From Lineolata rhizophorae (Eukaryota > Ascomycota > Dothideomycetes > Lineolatales > Lineolataceae), in assembly GCA_010093515.1 (NCBI GenBank), contig MU001672.1:222259-286258 (forward strand): DNA of 64,000 nucleotides, given 5' to 3'. The notes below the pieces were generated by a model, which worked only from the letters and a program-made list of their open reading frames with translations, was not told where the DNA came from and ran no database searches. Shown here piece after piece: positions 54,449 to 64,000 of the stretch. Position numbers and translations under genes: made by a program. Position 1 is the first letter of the stretch. Every line of letters starts with the position of its first letter.

Positions 54449-56779
54449 GGTTCAACCCCTCTTCGGGTCACTCACATCCTAGGCGTATCGGATACGCTTC
54501 AACGACACTGGATATGCAACGTTCGGACAAAGGATGGCGGTTCCGGAGCGATGCCAATCAGCTAGCACGGCCATTCGCGCCGGCTCGGGCAGGATGCGGA
54601 TGCGACGGTAAGAGCTCTACCCGCTGCACTGATATGACGCAACAGGGTAACGGCGGGGGCGTCTAGTCTTGATGGAGGCTAGAAGGCATGGATGGCTGCG
54701 ACGCATCCAATTATCAAAATGCCTCATCTCCGCAGCTCCTGTTTCTGCCGCGCCGCGCCGCGCCGCGCCACACAACCCGCTCTGGCTTCGCCTACCGCTA
54801 CGTCGTTCGTTGATTCGGTCGCCACTACAGAGCCAATGAGTACCAGTCGAGAAGCTGAGCTCTCCACATCCATGCCATGAGACCAAGCAATATCCGCTGC
54901 ACCCGCCATCCCGCGAATCGCCGAAGACACTAGCACGGTACGAGGATACTCTGAGCGAAGTAGCGGGCTTGGAAGGTGCCAGTTCGGGGCCTGTCTTCCC
55001 AGGAACTGAGTCCTAAGGGCCTCGACGCTTGAGCGTCCCCTCAAGCGCCCTAGATGTCTAGGAAACGGAGTCCGATGCATCCGTAACCCTTTGCCGCCAA
55101 TAATCGTCACGCATTGCGCAGCGACGGCGATCGACTGCTTCGCCTGCCGCTGCGTCCTGACATCCCACCAATCCTTCGCTCAGAACATCCCCGGGGACGG
55201 CCGGCAGCTGTTGGGGCAAAAAACGGCATAAGGGGACTAGCAGGATTCACCTCTCAGCTTAGGATTTCGGGGCTGGTTCGGTCGCGCGAGGTGGTCAGCA
55301 GGACACCTGCGACCTGGGACGGCGCTGATGCGACCTTGGCGCCAGCGCCGACTCGCAGCGACTCGCGCCGACTCTAGGAAGGTCCTAGGACACGGCTGGC
55401 GGGCCTCGAGCGAAGGAAGTCCTGGGACACCCGCTGCGACATGGGGCCTCGCGCTGACCCGGAAGGGACACGGCTGCGACAAGGGGCCTCACGCGGAGGA
55501 ATCCTAGGACGGCTGCGCCGACGCGGGTCCTGGGACATGGCCGACACCGGGCCTCGCGCTTCCAGGAAGGAAGTCCTAGGACGGCTGCGCCTCGCTCGAC
55601 CCGGAAGTCCTGGGACACGGCGGCCGGCCTCGCGCCGCAACGACCCAGGAAGGATGTCCCAGGACGCCGACGCCCAGGTGCCCCTCCGGATGGTCCTGGG
55701 ACTGACGCCAGTAAGACCGCCCCACGACCCCAGGTTCATAGGAATGATGTCCTAGGACCCGACGCCCACTTTAGGGCCCGACACGGCCCCCTTTGGGTGG
55801 TCCTAGGACTTCCTTCAAAGCCCCAGCCGCCACCGGAGGTCCTGGGGACGACATAGGCCCCGCTACGCCCAGTCTTAGGTCTCCGTTCCTAGGTCTAGGT
55901 GCCCACTTGGCCTGTCGCCGAGCCCTGGAACGTAGGCCCGCCTTCGCGCGTGTTGGGCCTGAGACTTCGTTAGCGCCTGCCGAATTTCGAGTCCTAGGAC
56001 GAGGCTACGCTGCACCGCTGAGGGTGCACAGTGCGGAGTGGCTTCGCCATCCTGGGACGCGCGCTCTGGAAATTCCAGCGCGCACCGCGACGACCGTGCT
56101 CCGTCGTCCAAAAGAGGCGCCCATGCCCCTCCGGCGACATGAGCGCTGAGAGCGCGCAGCCGGCGCGTTACCGAAGCGGGGAAATGGCAAGGGCGACATG
56201 CTGCGGCGCTATGCAGAGTCCTAGGATTCTCCTCCCGTCTATCGACCGCCTCCTGGGGACTAGCGCATTGCAGACTGTCCTAGACTCTCTGGTCAAGCAA
56301 CCGGACCTACAGGCACCTGCTTTAATTTCTCCACGCATGCTCTTTCCTGTCGGGCCGGAATGCGCTGGACACGCGGCGTGGGCGATATGCGAAGAGGTTC
56401 AAAGCGCGAGCCTGCGCCCTCGCGAGTTTCCCAGCTCACACACCTCGTTTTCCCAGGCGGGGCACTGCTGCAAACTACTGCGGCAACGGATGCTAAGGGG
56501 GGAGCGTGCCTCGTGGAGGACCATTGGAGTCATCGGATTAGGGAAGGCTTGCCACCTTTCATGCATACAGGTCATGCGAGCGCCGAACCCCCGTTACTTC
56601 TAGGGGGCGAGACAGGGGCATCGAGTCTATCCTGTACGGCGATGACGCGGAAGGGGAGCCCGGATTAGCGAAGTGCTATGCTCGGGCACCCCAAGACTGA
56701 GGCGTGATGAGAGCGGCGCAGTCCAATGCGCAGACCCTGCCCGACCGAACAGTATAACCTGTGGGGATGCCTTGCACTG
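54449..56779. other. Repeat-rich intergenic stretch
   Basis: Contains a short GCGCC repeat near 54755-54775 and the degenerate GTCCTRGGAC array (55382-56228, listed separately). ORFs such as 56031-56603 (190 codons) run through the array and are not convincing. No gene is supported. Confidence 0.5.
55382..56228. repeat. Degenerate array of GTCCTRGGAC palindromes
   Basis: At least twelve copies of GTCCTAGGAC or close variants (GTCCTGGGAC, ATCCTAGGAC, GTCCCAGGAC) occur irregularly every 35-60 bp at first, then sparser: for example 55382, 55419, 55501, 55527, 55573, 55607, 55648, 55693, 55750, 55799. The spacers share words such as GGCTGCG and GGCCTCGCGC. The core is a perfect palindrome with CCTAGG in the centre. 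Confidence 0.75.
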
Positions 56780-57880
56780 ATGAGCGTGCAGGTGTCACTC
56801 ACTTCCTCACGTCGACCGCCACCCTTAAATCGACACGCTCCAGCTACAACACAAGCAGAAGCGTTTCAGGACATTCATAACATGGATCCTGAGCACAGAG
56901 GCAGGTGCTGCATTGCTAAGGAAGGCTCATCTTGCTAATATGATCTGTAGACCCTAAAGTATTGTTTGTCGACTTGACCCGTAACGTCGATGTCTGCTCT
57001 ATCTGCGAGAAAGAGCTTGGTCATATTGGTATCTTCTTATTGCGTTGTCAATGCGTATGGGATATACTATCTACTACGACCAGGCCCTAACTAACCCTAG
57101 CAGGTTTCCTGTCTTGATTATGCGTCACAGCAGGTGAACATTGACGATATACGAGAAATTGCGCGTAGAGAGTCTGAAGCACGCTTATGCTCGTCCGATT
57201 ACAGACCTCTTATCCGGGATAGACTGCTGCCTCCAAGGCCCTACCTTCGCTGCAGAGTGCACCCACAGGATCCAGCTACGTTGGTGTTGATTCTTCATCC
57301 CTCGGAGTATGCTATCTGCGAGCCAGACGGCAAAGAGGAAGACCCCGTTCCGGATCGCGTCACTCTAACATGCGGTGGGTTTCCTCACTCTTTCAGGCAA
57401 CATTTTCTAATCTTTTAGGCCATACATTCTGCAAGGCGTGCATATCCACGTGGATCGACTATCAAACGACCGAGGAGGGTTGCGCCACATGCCCAAAGTG
57501 CCGAATGTATCATGATCGTTGCAGCCGTGGTCACCCCAAGCATATGCGGCTTCTGCCCTACAAGCCCGTTCGGAAGCCCGGCACATTAATGGACACGATA
57601 CCAAAGTCGCCGAGACGAAAGAAAGTTACACAAGTGCCGGGAACGCGGCACCGAGTCCAGGTATGTTCCGGCTAGAAGCCTTTGAATTGATGGCTGCTCT
57701 GACCTTTAATCTTTGCACCAGAAATCCCGTTCGAAGCGCAAAACTGCAAGCACCGCGGTAGTCACCTTGTCCAAAACATGGGAGCTCGTGCAAGATGAAT
57801 GGGTACAGCTCTGTGCAGAGCTAGACGACTTACCGATGGATGCTGCAGCCGCCGGCGCTTTCGACACCTTAGAACGCTAA
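56780..57880 (+). CDS. RING-type zinc-finger protein with an expanded finger
   Basis: Probable E3 ubiquitin ligase-like protein. Well-supported exons: 56951-57054, 57104-57374, 57419-57660, 57722-57880, with introns of 44-61 bp, all in phase to a TAA. The finger opens with VCSICEKEL, then RCQCVSC, and closes with LTCGHTFCKACISTW and TCPKCRM, matching the C-x2-C ... C-x-H-x2-C-x2-C ... C-x2-C order of a RING. About 105 residues separate the second and third ligand positions, far more than the usual upper limit of about 39. The C terminus is basic (PKSPRRKKVTQ, KSRSKRKT), then helical and acidic. The 5' end is uncertain: a phase-consistent model adds 56780-56791 and 56844-56904, but these exons are weakly supported. 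Lies about 1.3 kb from the stop of the NLR gene, pointing towards it. Confidence 0.65.
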
Positions 57881-58765
57881 TGGAATTGGAACGCCAATTA
57901 CAATAGGAGGGTAGCCAGATGACCTTTGGATTTTCCACGCTCGTAAATGGAGCATGGGAACAATTCGAACGAGCCAGCGGCGGGTTTGGGCGTGTGCAGA
58001 AAAGCCACAGACGACTGTCTACACTGCTGCGTACCCTCGTACCTGCGCAGTCATTTCGTCAAGTAGAGGAGTATGGGAGCTAAGAGTGCTGCAAGAGGGA
58101 AAGCTTAACAATAGGTGATGAAGGCGTTTTGGCGATGACTGCTCGCTAGGAACTCGGTAGTTCAATTTAGGCTTGTAGATCCTCCATGTTTGACTGCATT
58201 TGCCCGTGCCCTCCGGCGAGATAAGCGGCCTGCGTACGACGAGCCGTCGTGGAGTTATCATTTCCTAGACACGCTTTGGCAAAATATCCATTCGCGAGAC
58301 ACGTCTTGCGTCCTTCCTTGGAGCCAACGGCAATTTTTAGAGGGAAAGAAGATTTAGTACTGCTAGAATCCGGAGGCCTAGAGCTGAAGTCTTCAGGCAG
58401 GTGAGACAGCGGTTCGGGAACGTTGCCATAATCGTATCGCATTTGGCTGCGACGAAGGGCCCAAAGAACGGCGGTCGAATCCCGCGTTTCCAGCCGTGCC
58501 GGCTTGGCCGAAGGAGATCGCTGATGCTAGTCTCGAATGGCGCAGGATTTGGAGCCGCTCCCTGCAGGGTTCCGTTGCGATCTGATTCAGCAACGGGTTC
58601 CCTATACCTAGGCCGCCTCTGTACCTGAGCACTCTTACCCGAGCACCGGGACCTGGGTAAAGTGACCTGGGTAGCCGTCGTATCTGAGTAATACTACTAT
58701 GAGGAAGTGAGCACTCCGAGCACCGGGACCCGGGTAAAGTGACCTGGGTAGCCGTCGTACCTGAG
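57881..58765. other. Spacer between the RING gene and the left inverted repeat
   Basis: A minus-strand frame at 58167-58442 (91 codons, Ser/Pro/Lys-rich) is open from an ATG but has no recognisable domain. A direct repeat of about 47 bp lies at 58637-58764 (listed separately). Nothing else seen. Confidence 0.4.
58637..58764 (+). repeat. Direct repeat, two copies of about 47 bp
   Basis: GAGCACCGGGACCTGGGTAA... at about 58638-58685 recurs as GAGCACCGGGACCCGGGTAA... at about 58718-58764. The copies continue alike through GTGACCTGGGTAGCCGTCGT and differ at only two or three positions. It abuts the outer edge of the left inverted-repeat arm. Confidence 0.8.
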
Positions 58766-59032
58766 GCACCTCTGGTCGGACGATTACCTATTCTGGCTAG
58801 CATAGAATTGCCACCAACTTAATCTGACGGGCTACTAGCCGCAAAGCGGGATTGTGGCTGTCACGCCTGTGGCTGTGCAAAGCCTTCGGGCCGACGTATG
58901 CCCCGCAGCCTTGCGATCGAACTTACTCCCCGTCAACCAGCTCACCTCTTGTAGATTCGCCACCTTACAAGGTCTGTGTCGGTGCGGGTCGGCCGTCCTC
59001 CCTGCTAGCGTAAGTAAGGCGTTCATCCTCTT
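58766..59032 (+). repeat. Left arm of the inverted repeat flanking the NLR gene
   Basis: This arm matches, in inverted orientation, 63566-63830. Shared landmarks include ATTACCTATTCTGGCTAGCA, GCTACTAGCCGCAAAGCGG, TGTGGCTGTGCAAAGCCTTC, CTCACCTCTTGTAGATTCGC and GGTCGGCCGTCCTCCCTGCT. The arms look roughly 80-90% identical by eye, with substitutions and a few small indels. Chance ORFs run through the arm. Confidence 0.88.
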
Positions 59033-59157
59033 GACGGTGCTTAAGTGGCGAATCTTCACTATAACTAGAAGATGCTCAAAGCTTCGCTGTGGCAAATTGG
59101 CAAGCTATGTAGCTGCGTTGATCCCCAGAACGCTCTAAGGCCTAAAGATATGTTAAC

Positions 59158-62100
59158 CTAGACATTGCACATCCACACTCTTCCACTTCCAACACCAACA
59201 CCAATCGTCTTCCCTGACACCGCTGAGCATACTGGTCGATACTCTGAGGGTAGCCACACTAGGTTCTCTGAGCTATATGTTATCCATACACCGTCTGCGC
59301 TCAAAGCTAAGCCTTGATACTGAGGATTCTGGGGTTCTGTATTAGAAGGAAGTGGACTTGGAAGACCTGGTGGAACACAAATCTTGATGTTGCCAATATC
59401 AGTATGCAGGTATGGGGCGGTGATGTCAAATGAGATGCGGCGAAGTGTCTTCCCTATACTAAGTATTTGGAGGCACTCGCCGCTGTTTGCATCCCAGAGC
59501 TTGACTGTGCAGTCGTACGACGCCGATGCGAGCCATGCTGAGTCGTGGGAGAAGGCGACCGAACTGCTATGCCCCTCTAGCGTCTGGAGGCACTCGCCGC
59601 TGTTCGTATCCCAGATCTTGACCGTGCTATCGGTCGACGTCATTGCGAGCCGTGCCGAGTCGTGAGAGAAGGTGACGAAGTGGACCATATCGCTATGCCC
59701 CTCGAGTGTCGACAGGCACTCGCCGCTATTCGTATCCCAGATCTTAACCGTGCTATCGGTCGATGTTGATGCGAGCTGTACTGCGTCGTAGGAGAAGGCG
59801 ATAGATAGGACCGTATAGCTATGCCCTATAAGCGTCTGGAGGCACTCGCCACTGTTCGTATCCCAGAGCTTAACCGTCTTATCCCCTGACGCCGATGCGA
59901 GCCGTGCTGAGTTGTAGGAGAAGGCGACAGAGGAGACCCAATCGCTATGCTCTATAAGCGTCTGGAGGCACTCGCCGCTGTTTATATCCCAGAGCTTAAC
60001 CGTCTTGTCCCCTAACACCGATGTGAGCTGTGCTGAGTTGTAGGAGAAGGCGACGGACTGGACCGAATTGCTATGCCCCTCTAGCGTCTGGAGGCACTCG
60101 CCGCTATTCGTATCCCAGATCTTGACCGTGCTATCAGTCGACATCGATGCGAGCCGTGCCGAGTCGTGGGAGAAGGCGACGAAGTGGACTGTATCGCTAT
60201 GCTGTTTGCGCGTCTGGAGGCACTCGCCGCTGTTCGTATCCCAGAGCTTGACCGTCTTATCGGACGACGCTGATGCAAGCCGCGCTGAGTCGTGGGAGAA
60301 GGCGATAGACTTGGCCCAATGGCTATGCCCTTTGAGCGTATAGAGGCACTCGCCGCTGTTCGCATCCCAGAGCTTGACCGTGTAGTCGGACGACGCCGAT
60401 GCGAGCCGTGCTAAGTTATGGGTAAAGGCGACTGAGTTAACCCAATCGCTATGCCCTTTGAGCGTCTGGAGGCACTCGCCGCTGTTCGCATCCCAGAGCT
60501 TGATCGTCTTGTCGAACGACGCCGATGCGAGCCGTGCTGAGTCATGGGAGAATGCGACAGACATGACCGAATCGCTATGCCCTTCCAGCGTCTGGAGGCA
60601 GGCACTCCATTGATCTCCTATACTCGGCTTTATCGTGATCCACTGTAGCTCTTCGTCCTTGAAATGTTCCCTTATTAGGCTGCCGGTTGGACTGAACAAC
60701 AGCGCGGACGCGTATGCTTGCAGGGGATTGTTCTCTATTGCCCACTTATGCGTCATAATGAATCGACGTGCATCTCGAACTAGCTCAACTAATGCAGCCG
60801 CTTTAGCTCTTCCCTACGCTATGTTAGCACGCACAATACATGAGTAGCCTTGCGGGTTGAAGCGTTACATTACTTAACGTCTCAAGTTTCGCTATTGAGA
60901 CTACTCCTTTCGACATGCTTTTGCACAGGCTTAGAGCCTCAAGCCAGTAAAGGTATTTCTTCCTTACGAATTCGTGAACAGCGCCTCCGTCTTGCAGGGC
61001 AACCGAGAAATCTGCAGAAGCGCTGAGGCTCCAGTCACAGAGGTGATCAATCCAGTAGATACAGGAGTAGCGCAGCGCTGCTAGTGGATTCGAATTTGGC
61101 TGTATGATCTGATCAGCAGGATAGCCCAGCTTACCTAAGCTATACATGTCACGATGCAATGTGGACATGGCTTGGAGGGACCTCGAAAGTATAACGTAGT
61201 GGGCATCTTCTATCCCAGAAGGAAAGATGTCGTGGGATGCCTTAGTGGATAAAAAGTCCTTTGCCGACTGATGCACAAAGTAGATAGTGTCTTTCCGTAG
61301 GGTGAGAAACGAACCGCAGAGACCGATAATCTCCCGTATTGACTTAGGATCGTCAGCCACGTCCTCGAGCTGCTCAACAAGAGTAGGTAACTCTTCTAGT
61401 GTGGTTGGCTGGTATGCAATCGTGGCCAAAGCTAGTATCTGCTTGCAAAGGCTAGCATCGTCTGAGTTGCTTATCTGTTGCATCATCCGTCCGTACAGTG
61501 AGTCAAGGCCAGGCGGAAAGGCGTTCAGTTTCTTTATGACGTTCCGTCTCGGGACTCCGCCGAGGGATTGGCATACCAACGCTACCCAAAGAAAAGTGTC
61601 GTTTGCATTAGAGAATAGATGGTCAAGCACGGTATCTCGTGTTTTGTCGTCGTACGTTTTCAACCCCGCTAGTTGCAACACCTTATGCCGGATGAATACG
61701 GTAACAGCCGAAGAGACAGACTGTGCGTTGAGTTCGAGGCTTAGCTTCACCTTGTGCCGCACCTTGTCTAGCCGTTCCTCGATGTCCTGCCAGTTACGGC
61801 TCGAGACAATCCATTTGACACAAGAGAATGTAGACGACTGTTGCGCGACAAACTCTAGCAGTTTCGGCAAGTCTGTGATGCACTCATCGAGCGCGTCCAC
61901 GACCAAGTACGTGCACTTCAAACTAGGATCCTGCAGGATGCTTGTAAAGATCTCTGTCAAAGCGACCCATGCATTCGCATCCTCAAACAGGGTTTTGCCT
62001 GCGTGATCGTATTTTCTGCGAACGTGCGAGATAAGCGACGGCTGTTGACTGACAAGCAAGTACAACAGCCCTCTCAGCACGGCCACGGCGCTTCTGATGC

Positions 62101-63404
62101 GCGAGTCGGTTGCCTGGCAGAAGAAGTAAGACAGAAGGTCTGTTGCGTCCATCGAGTACTGCAGTTCGTCGATGATCCCACACAGCAGCATTGTCTTGCC
62201 CTTGCCAGGGTTAGCCTTGACCCACAACAACTGGTTCTGCGGGTTATCGCGCCACTGTCGGAAGTCCGCGTTATCGAGAATCCAGCGGTATGCGTCCTTC
62301 AGTAGTCCGCCTTTGGTCTCCTCAATACGCTTCTTGTCGTCGCGAGGGTCTGTAAGATGCAGGTCCTTCAGGCATTTGTTGTCTGCGCTTATCTCGTGCA
62401 TCCTCTCCTGCTGCTTGGTCTGCTCTCGAATGGCTGAGCTGATGCTGTCCAGCTTAGCATTCTGAGACTTGGCCGTCTCAGCAATCGCGCCGAGCTGAGT
62501 CCGGATCGAGAGCGTATTGTACTGCGCCGAGTCCGCCTGCACCGCCGCCTCGGCTGCTTGTATGTCGCTCAGCTCGCCATCCCAGTTATCCAGCTTAATC
62601 AGGTCTCGTGCGAACACCGAAAGCCGTCCGCGGTGGTAGTAGCACACGCTCTTCATCTGGTACAGCAGCAGCTTCGCGTAGAGCTGGGCGACGACCTTCT
62701 CGAGCTCATCACGCAGGCCTGGTGAATGCGCCTCCTTTATATTCTCGTCTAGCAACAGGCTCGAAAGGTTCCAGTACCAGTCCGTCCTCGACACAACGTA
62801 GGCGATGCCTTGCCGGTTGGAGCTCGCCTGGGTGAGTGGGTTCATCAGAATCTTGACCATGCACGTCAGCGCCAGATAGTTGTCTCAGTGGCAGCAGTAC
62901 AAACCTCGAGCGCAAAGCAGACACCGACCCAGGCAACAGCCGCTTCGGGCGACGCCTGGATCGCTTTGTCCACAACGTCTTTCACCGCCATGGCAGCCTG
63001 GATGCCGTCTTCCATCCCCTGCTTCACCTTGGCGTCTTTTTCCGTTCTGCGAAGCCCTTTTGAACGAGCTGCTGCATCTGCATCCGCCGTTTATCTGCGT
63101 CCTGTGCGATCTCGTTCTGCTGCGACGCGAGGTCCGCAGAGTGTGGGGGGTTGGAAGCGTCTGCATCTTGTTGGCTCAGCCGAGCAGACAAGATCTTTTC
63201 GTACTCATCAACGGTGCTTGAATCGCTTGTCTTCGCCTGATCGTATGCTTGATTCCAGAGGCGTGCTGGTAAACCGGGCGGAAACGTGGCAGGATCGGGA
63301 GCGGTCCGTGCGTGTGGGGTAGTGGAGGTAGGCAAGGCCTCAACACGCGGGGATGTTGGCGGATCCTTTTTGCCGAATTTGGCTTTGAGACGTTTGAAAG
63401 GCAT
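59158..63404 (-). pseudogene. NACHT-WD40 NLR (STAND) protein gene, interrupted by one apparent frame break
   Basis: NLR-like signalling NTPase of the fungal NWD class, whose relatives include HET-D/E-type incompatibility proteins. Exons on the minus strand: 63404-62905, 62851-60869, 60813-59158, with introns 53 and 55 bp. The N terminus (MPFKRLKAKFGKK, then a helical region ending in VAWVGVCFALE) fits the NACHT-NTPase N-terminal domain, not a HET domain. The NACHT follows: P-loop ANPGKGKT near residue 384 (usual G replaced by A at its first position), Walker B YLVVDALDE, then a helical region with HQSAKDFL. Exon 3 holds nine 42-residue WD40 repeats and a degenerate end blade. Near 63045-63050 the frame shifts by one base beside an A5 run; one more base there would give about 1379 uninterrupted residues. 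This may be a sequence error, a recent pseudogene or a frameshift site. Everything downstream is intact, so loss must be recent if real. Confidence 0.85.
59470..60594 (-). repeat. Nine tandem WD40 repeats with high internal identity
   Basis: Nine units of 126 bp (the ninth is 9 bp shorter, lacking three residues in the HSDxVxSVAF part) encode WD40 blades of the form QTLEGHSDSVMSVAFSHDS followed by a D-x-T-V-K-L/I-W-D strand and the linker NSGECL. Most positions are invariant. Variation concentrates at a few sites: the residue after HSD, the loop before D-x-T (F, S, S, T, G, G, T, T, Y) and the residue in D-x-T (K, Y, K, S, K, K, S, S, C). This is the pattern of fungal NLR WD repeats that evolve in concert under diversifying selection. 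Confidence 0.92.
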
Positions 63405-63565
63405 AATAATCGTAAGAGGCGGCAAATAGTGGTTGTGGGAGGGATGAACTAGTGGATTTATAGGAAAGGTGGGGGGGCTGACTGGACAGCCCATGTGGCG
63501 AGGTAAGTAAGGCTAAGGTGCATCAAGTAGACTTTAGCAAAGGCGAATTTGCAAGTGACTAAACG
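63405..63565. promoter_or_regulatory. Probable promoter and leader of the NLR gene
   Basis: Only about 160 bp separate the NLR start codon from the right inverted-repeat arm, so the promoter of the gene must lie here or within the arm. An in-frame upstream start at 63494 would add 30 residues; the ATG at 63404 is preferred because MPFKRLKAKF resembles family N termini. Confidence 0.45.
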
Positions 63566-63830
63566 AAGGACGAACCTCTCAATCACGCTAGCAGGGAGGA
63601 CGGCCGACCCGCACCGGCCATAACCTTGTAAAGTGGCGAATCTACAAGAGGTGAGGGGGAGTAAGTTCAATCGCAAGGCTGCGAGGCATATTTCGACCCG
63701 AAGGCTTTGCACAGCCACATGCGTGACAGCCGCTTTGCGGCTAGTAGCCACCCGCCGTCAGATTACGTTACGATTATGTGGCAATTCTGTGCTAGCCAGA
63801 ATAGGTAATCGTCCCGATCAGAGGTACTAA
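63566..63830 (-). repeat. Right arm of the inverted repeat flanking the NLR gene
   Basis: Inverted counterpart of 58766-59032. Read on the minus strand, it follows the same order of shared words from ATTACCTATTCTGGCTAGCA at the outer edge to GGTCGGCCGTCCTCCCTGCT on the inner side. It lacks a short stretch present in the left arm (GTCAACCAG between CTTACTCCCC and CTCACCTC). Confidence 0.88.
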
Positions 63831-64000
63831 CTTGGATGGCGGCCCTGCATGAATCGAGCGAGACCACTTCTCGGCGGACGGCCAGGTACCGATTGCCGTG
63901 GCGACCCTGCATGAAAGGTTCGACCGCGGAAGAAAAATACACGGTTGTCGAGCGTCACAGAGTGTATTCGAGAAAAAGACACCCCATTTTTGCGTGGAGG
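63831..64000. other. Right edge, no gene seen
   Basis: Contains two similar words, GCGGCCCTGCATGAA (about 63840) and GCGACCCTGCATGAA (about 63901), suggesting another short direct repeat outside the inverted-repeat arm. The window ends before any further feature can be judged. Confidence 0.4.

Noticed and set aside
56031-56603. 190-codon plus-strand frame
   Set aside because: It overlaps the GTCCTRGGAC repeat array and has no recognisable domain or neighbouring exons.
58835-59095. ORFs inside the inverted-repeat arms (also 63458-63751)
   Set aside because: The two arms carry different, non-matching ORFs, and no transposase or other domain is visible; they look like chance frames in repeat DNA.
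59470-60594. Regular 126-bp repeats considered as a CRISPR or satellite array
   Set aside because: The repeats are coding, in frame and match WD40 blades; the organism is a eukaryote and there are no spacers.

Overview
The window looks like a nuclear contig of a filamentous ascomycete (Pezizomycotina, probably Sordariomycetes). The genes have short spliceosomal introns of about 44 to 160 bp, with GTRNGT donors, CTRAY branch points and YAG acceptors. They encode typical fungal families: CCH1 calcium channel, Mediator subunit 16, HST3/HST4-type sirtuin, a DHA1-like MFS transporter, a CsbD-like stress protein and a NACHT/WD40 NLR. Exons are GC-rich and many intergenic stretches are AT-richer. 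Genus and species cannot be read from the sequence. Exon structures were worked out by hand from splice signals and reading phase.

Layout. 1-3485: GC-rich, low complexity, no recognisable gene. 3486-10767 (-): CCH1, seven exons, 2280 codons. 12282-15283 (+): a chromatin protein with one PHD finger. 15284-19052: AT-rich, gene-poor. 19053-20840 (+): a C2H2-like zinc-finger protein. 20841-27153: long gene-poor stretch with a tiny spliced ORF and a GC-rich apparent gene relic. 27154-27705 (+): GPI-anchor-type cell-wall protein. 28656-29019 (+): CsbD-like protein. 29432-32802 (-): MED16, six exons. 34171-36537 (+): class I sirtuin, divergent from MED16. 36538-41270: mostly empty, with a possible two-exon small gene and a tRNA-like relic. 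41271-43318 (-): MFS transporter. 45514-48945 (-): a 1143-residue disordered, RGG-tailed protein of unknown function. 50987-52471 (-): PI-PLC-like phosphodiesterase. From about 53 kb the contig becomes repeat-rich: a tandem duplication, an array of GTCCTRGGAC palindromes, a RING-type gene with an expanded finger, and a NACHT-WD40 NLR enclosed by inverted repeats.

The left 52 kb is mostly housekeeping or signalling genes: calcium entry, transcription and chromatin (MED16, PHD protein, sirtuin), cell wall, stress and efflux. The right 11 kb looks like an accessory, fast-evolving block. Its NLR has nine nearly uniform 42-residue WD40 repeats, an altered P-loop and a single-base frame break. It lies within a pair of inverted repeats of about 265 bp, roughly 1 kb from the RING gene. 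This is the most interesting locus in the window.
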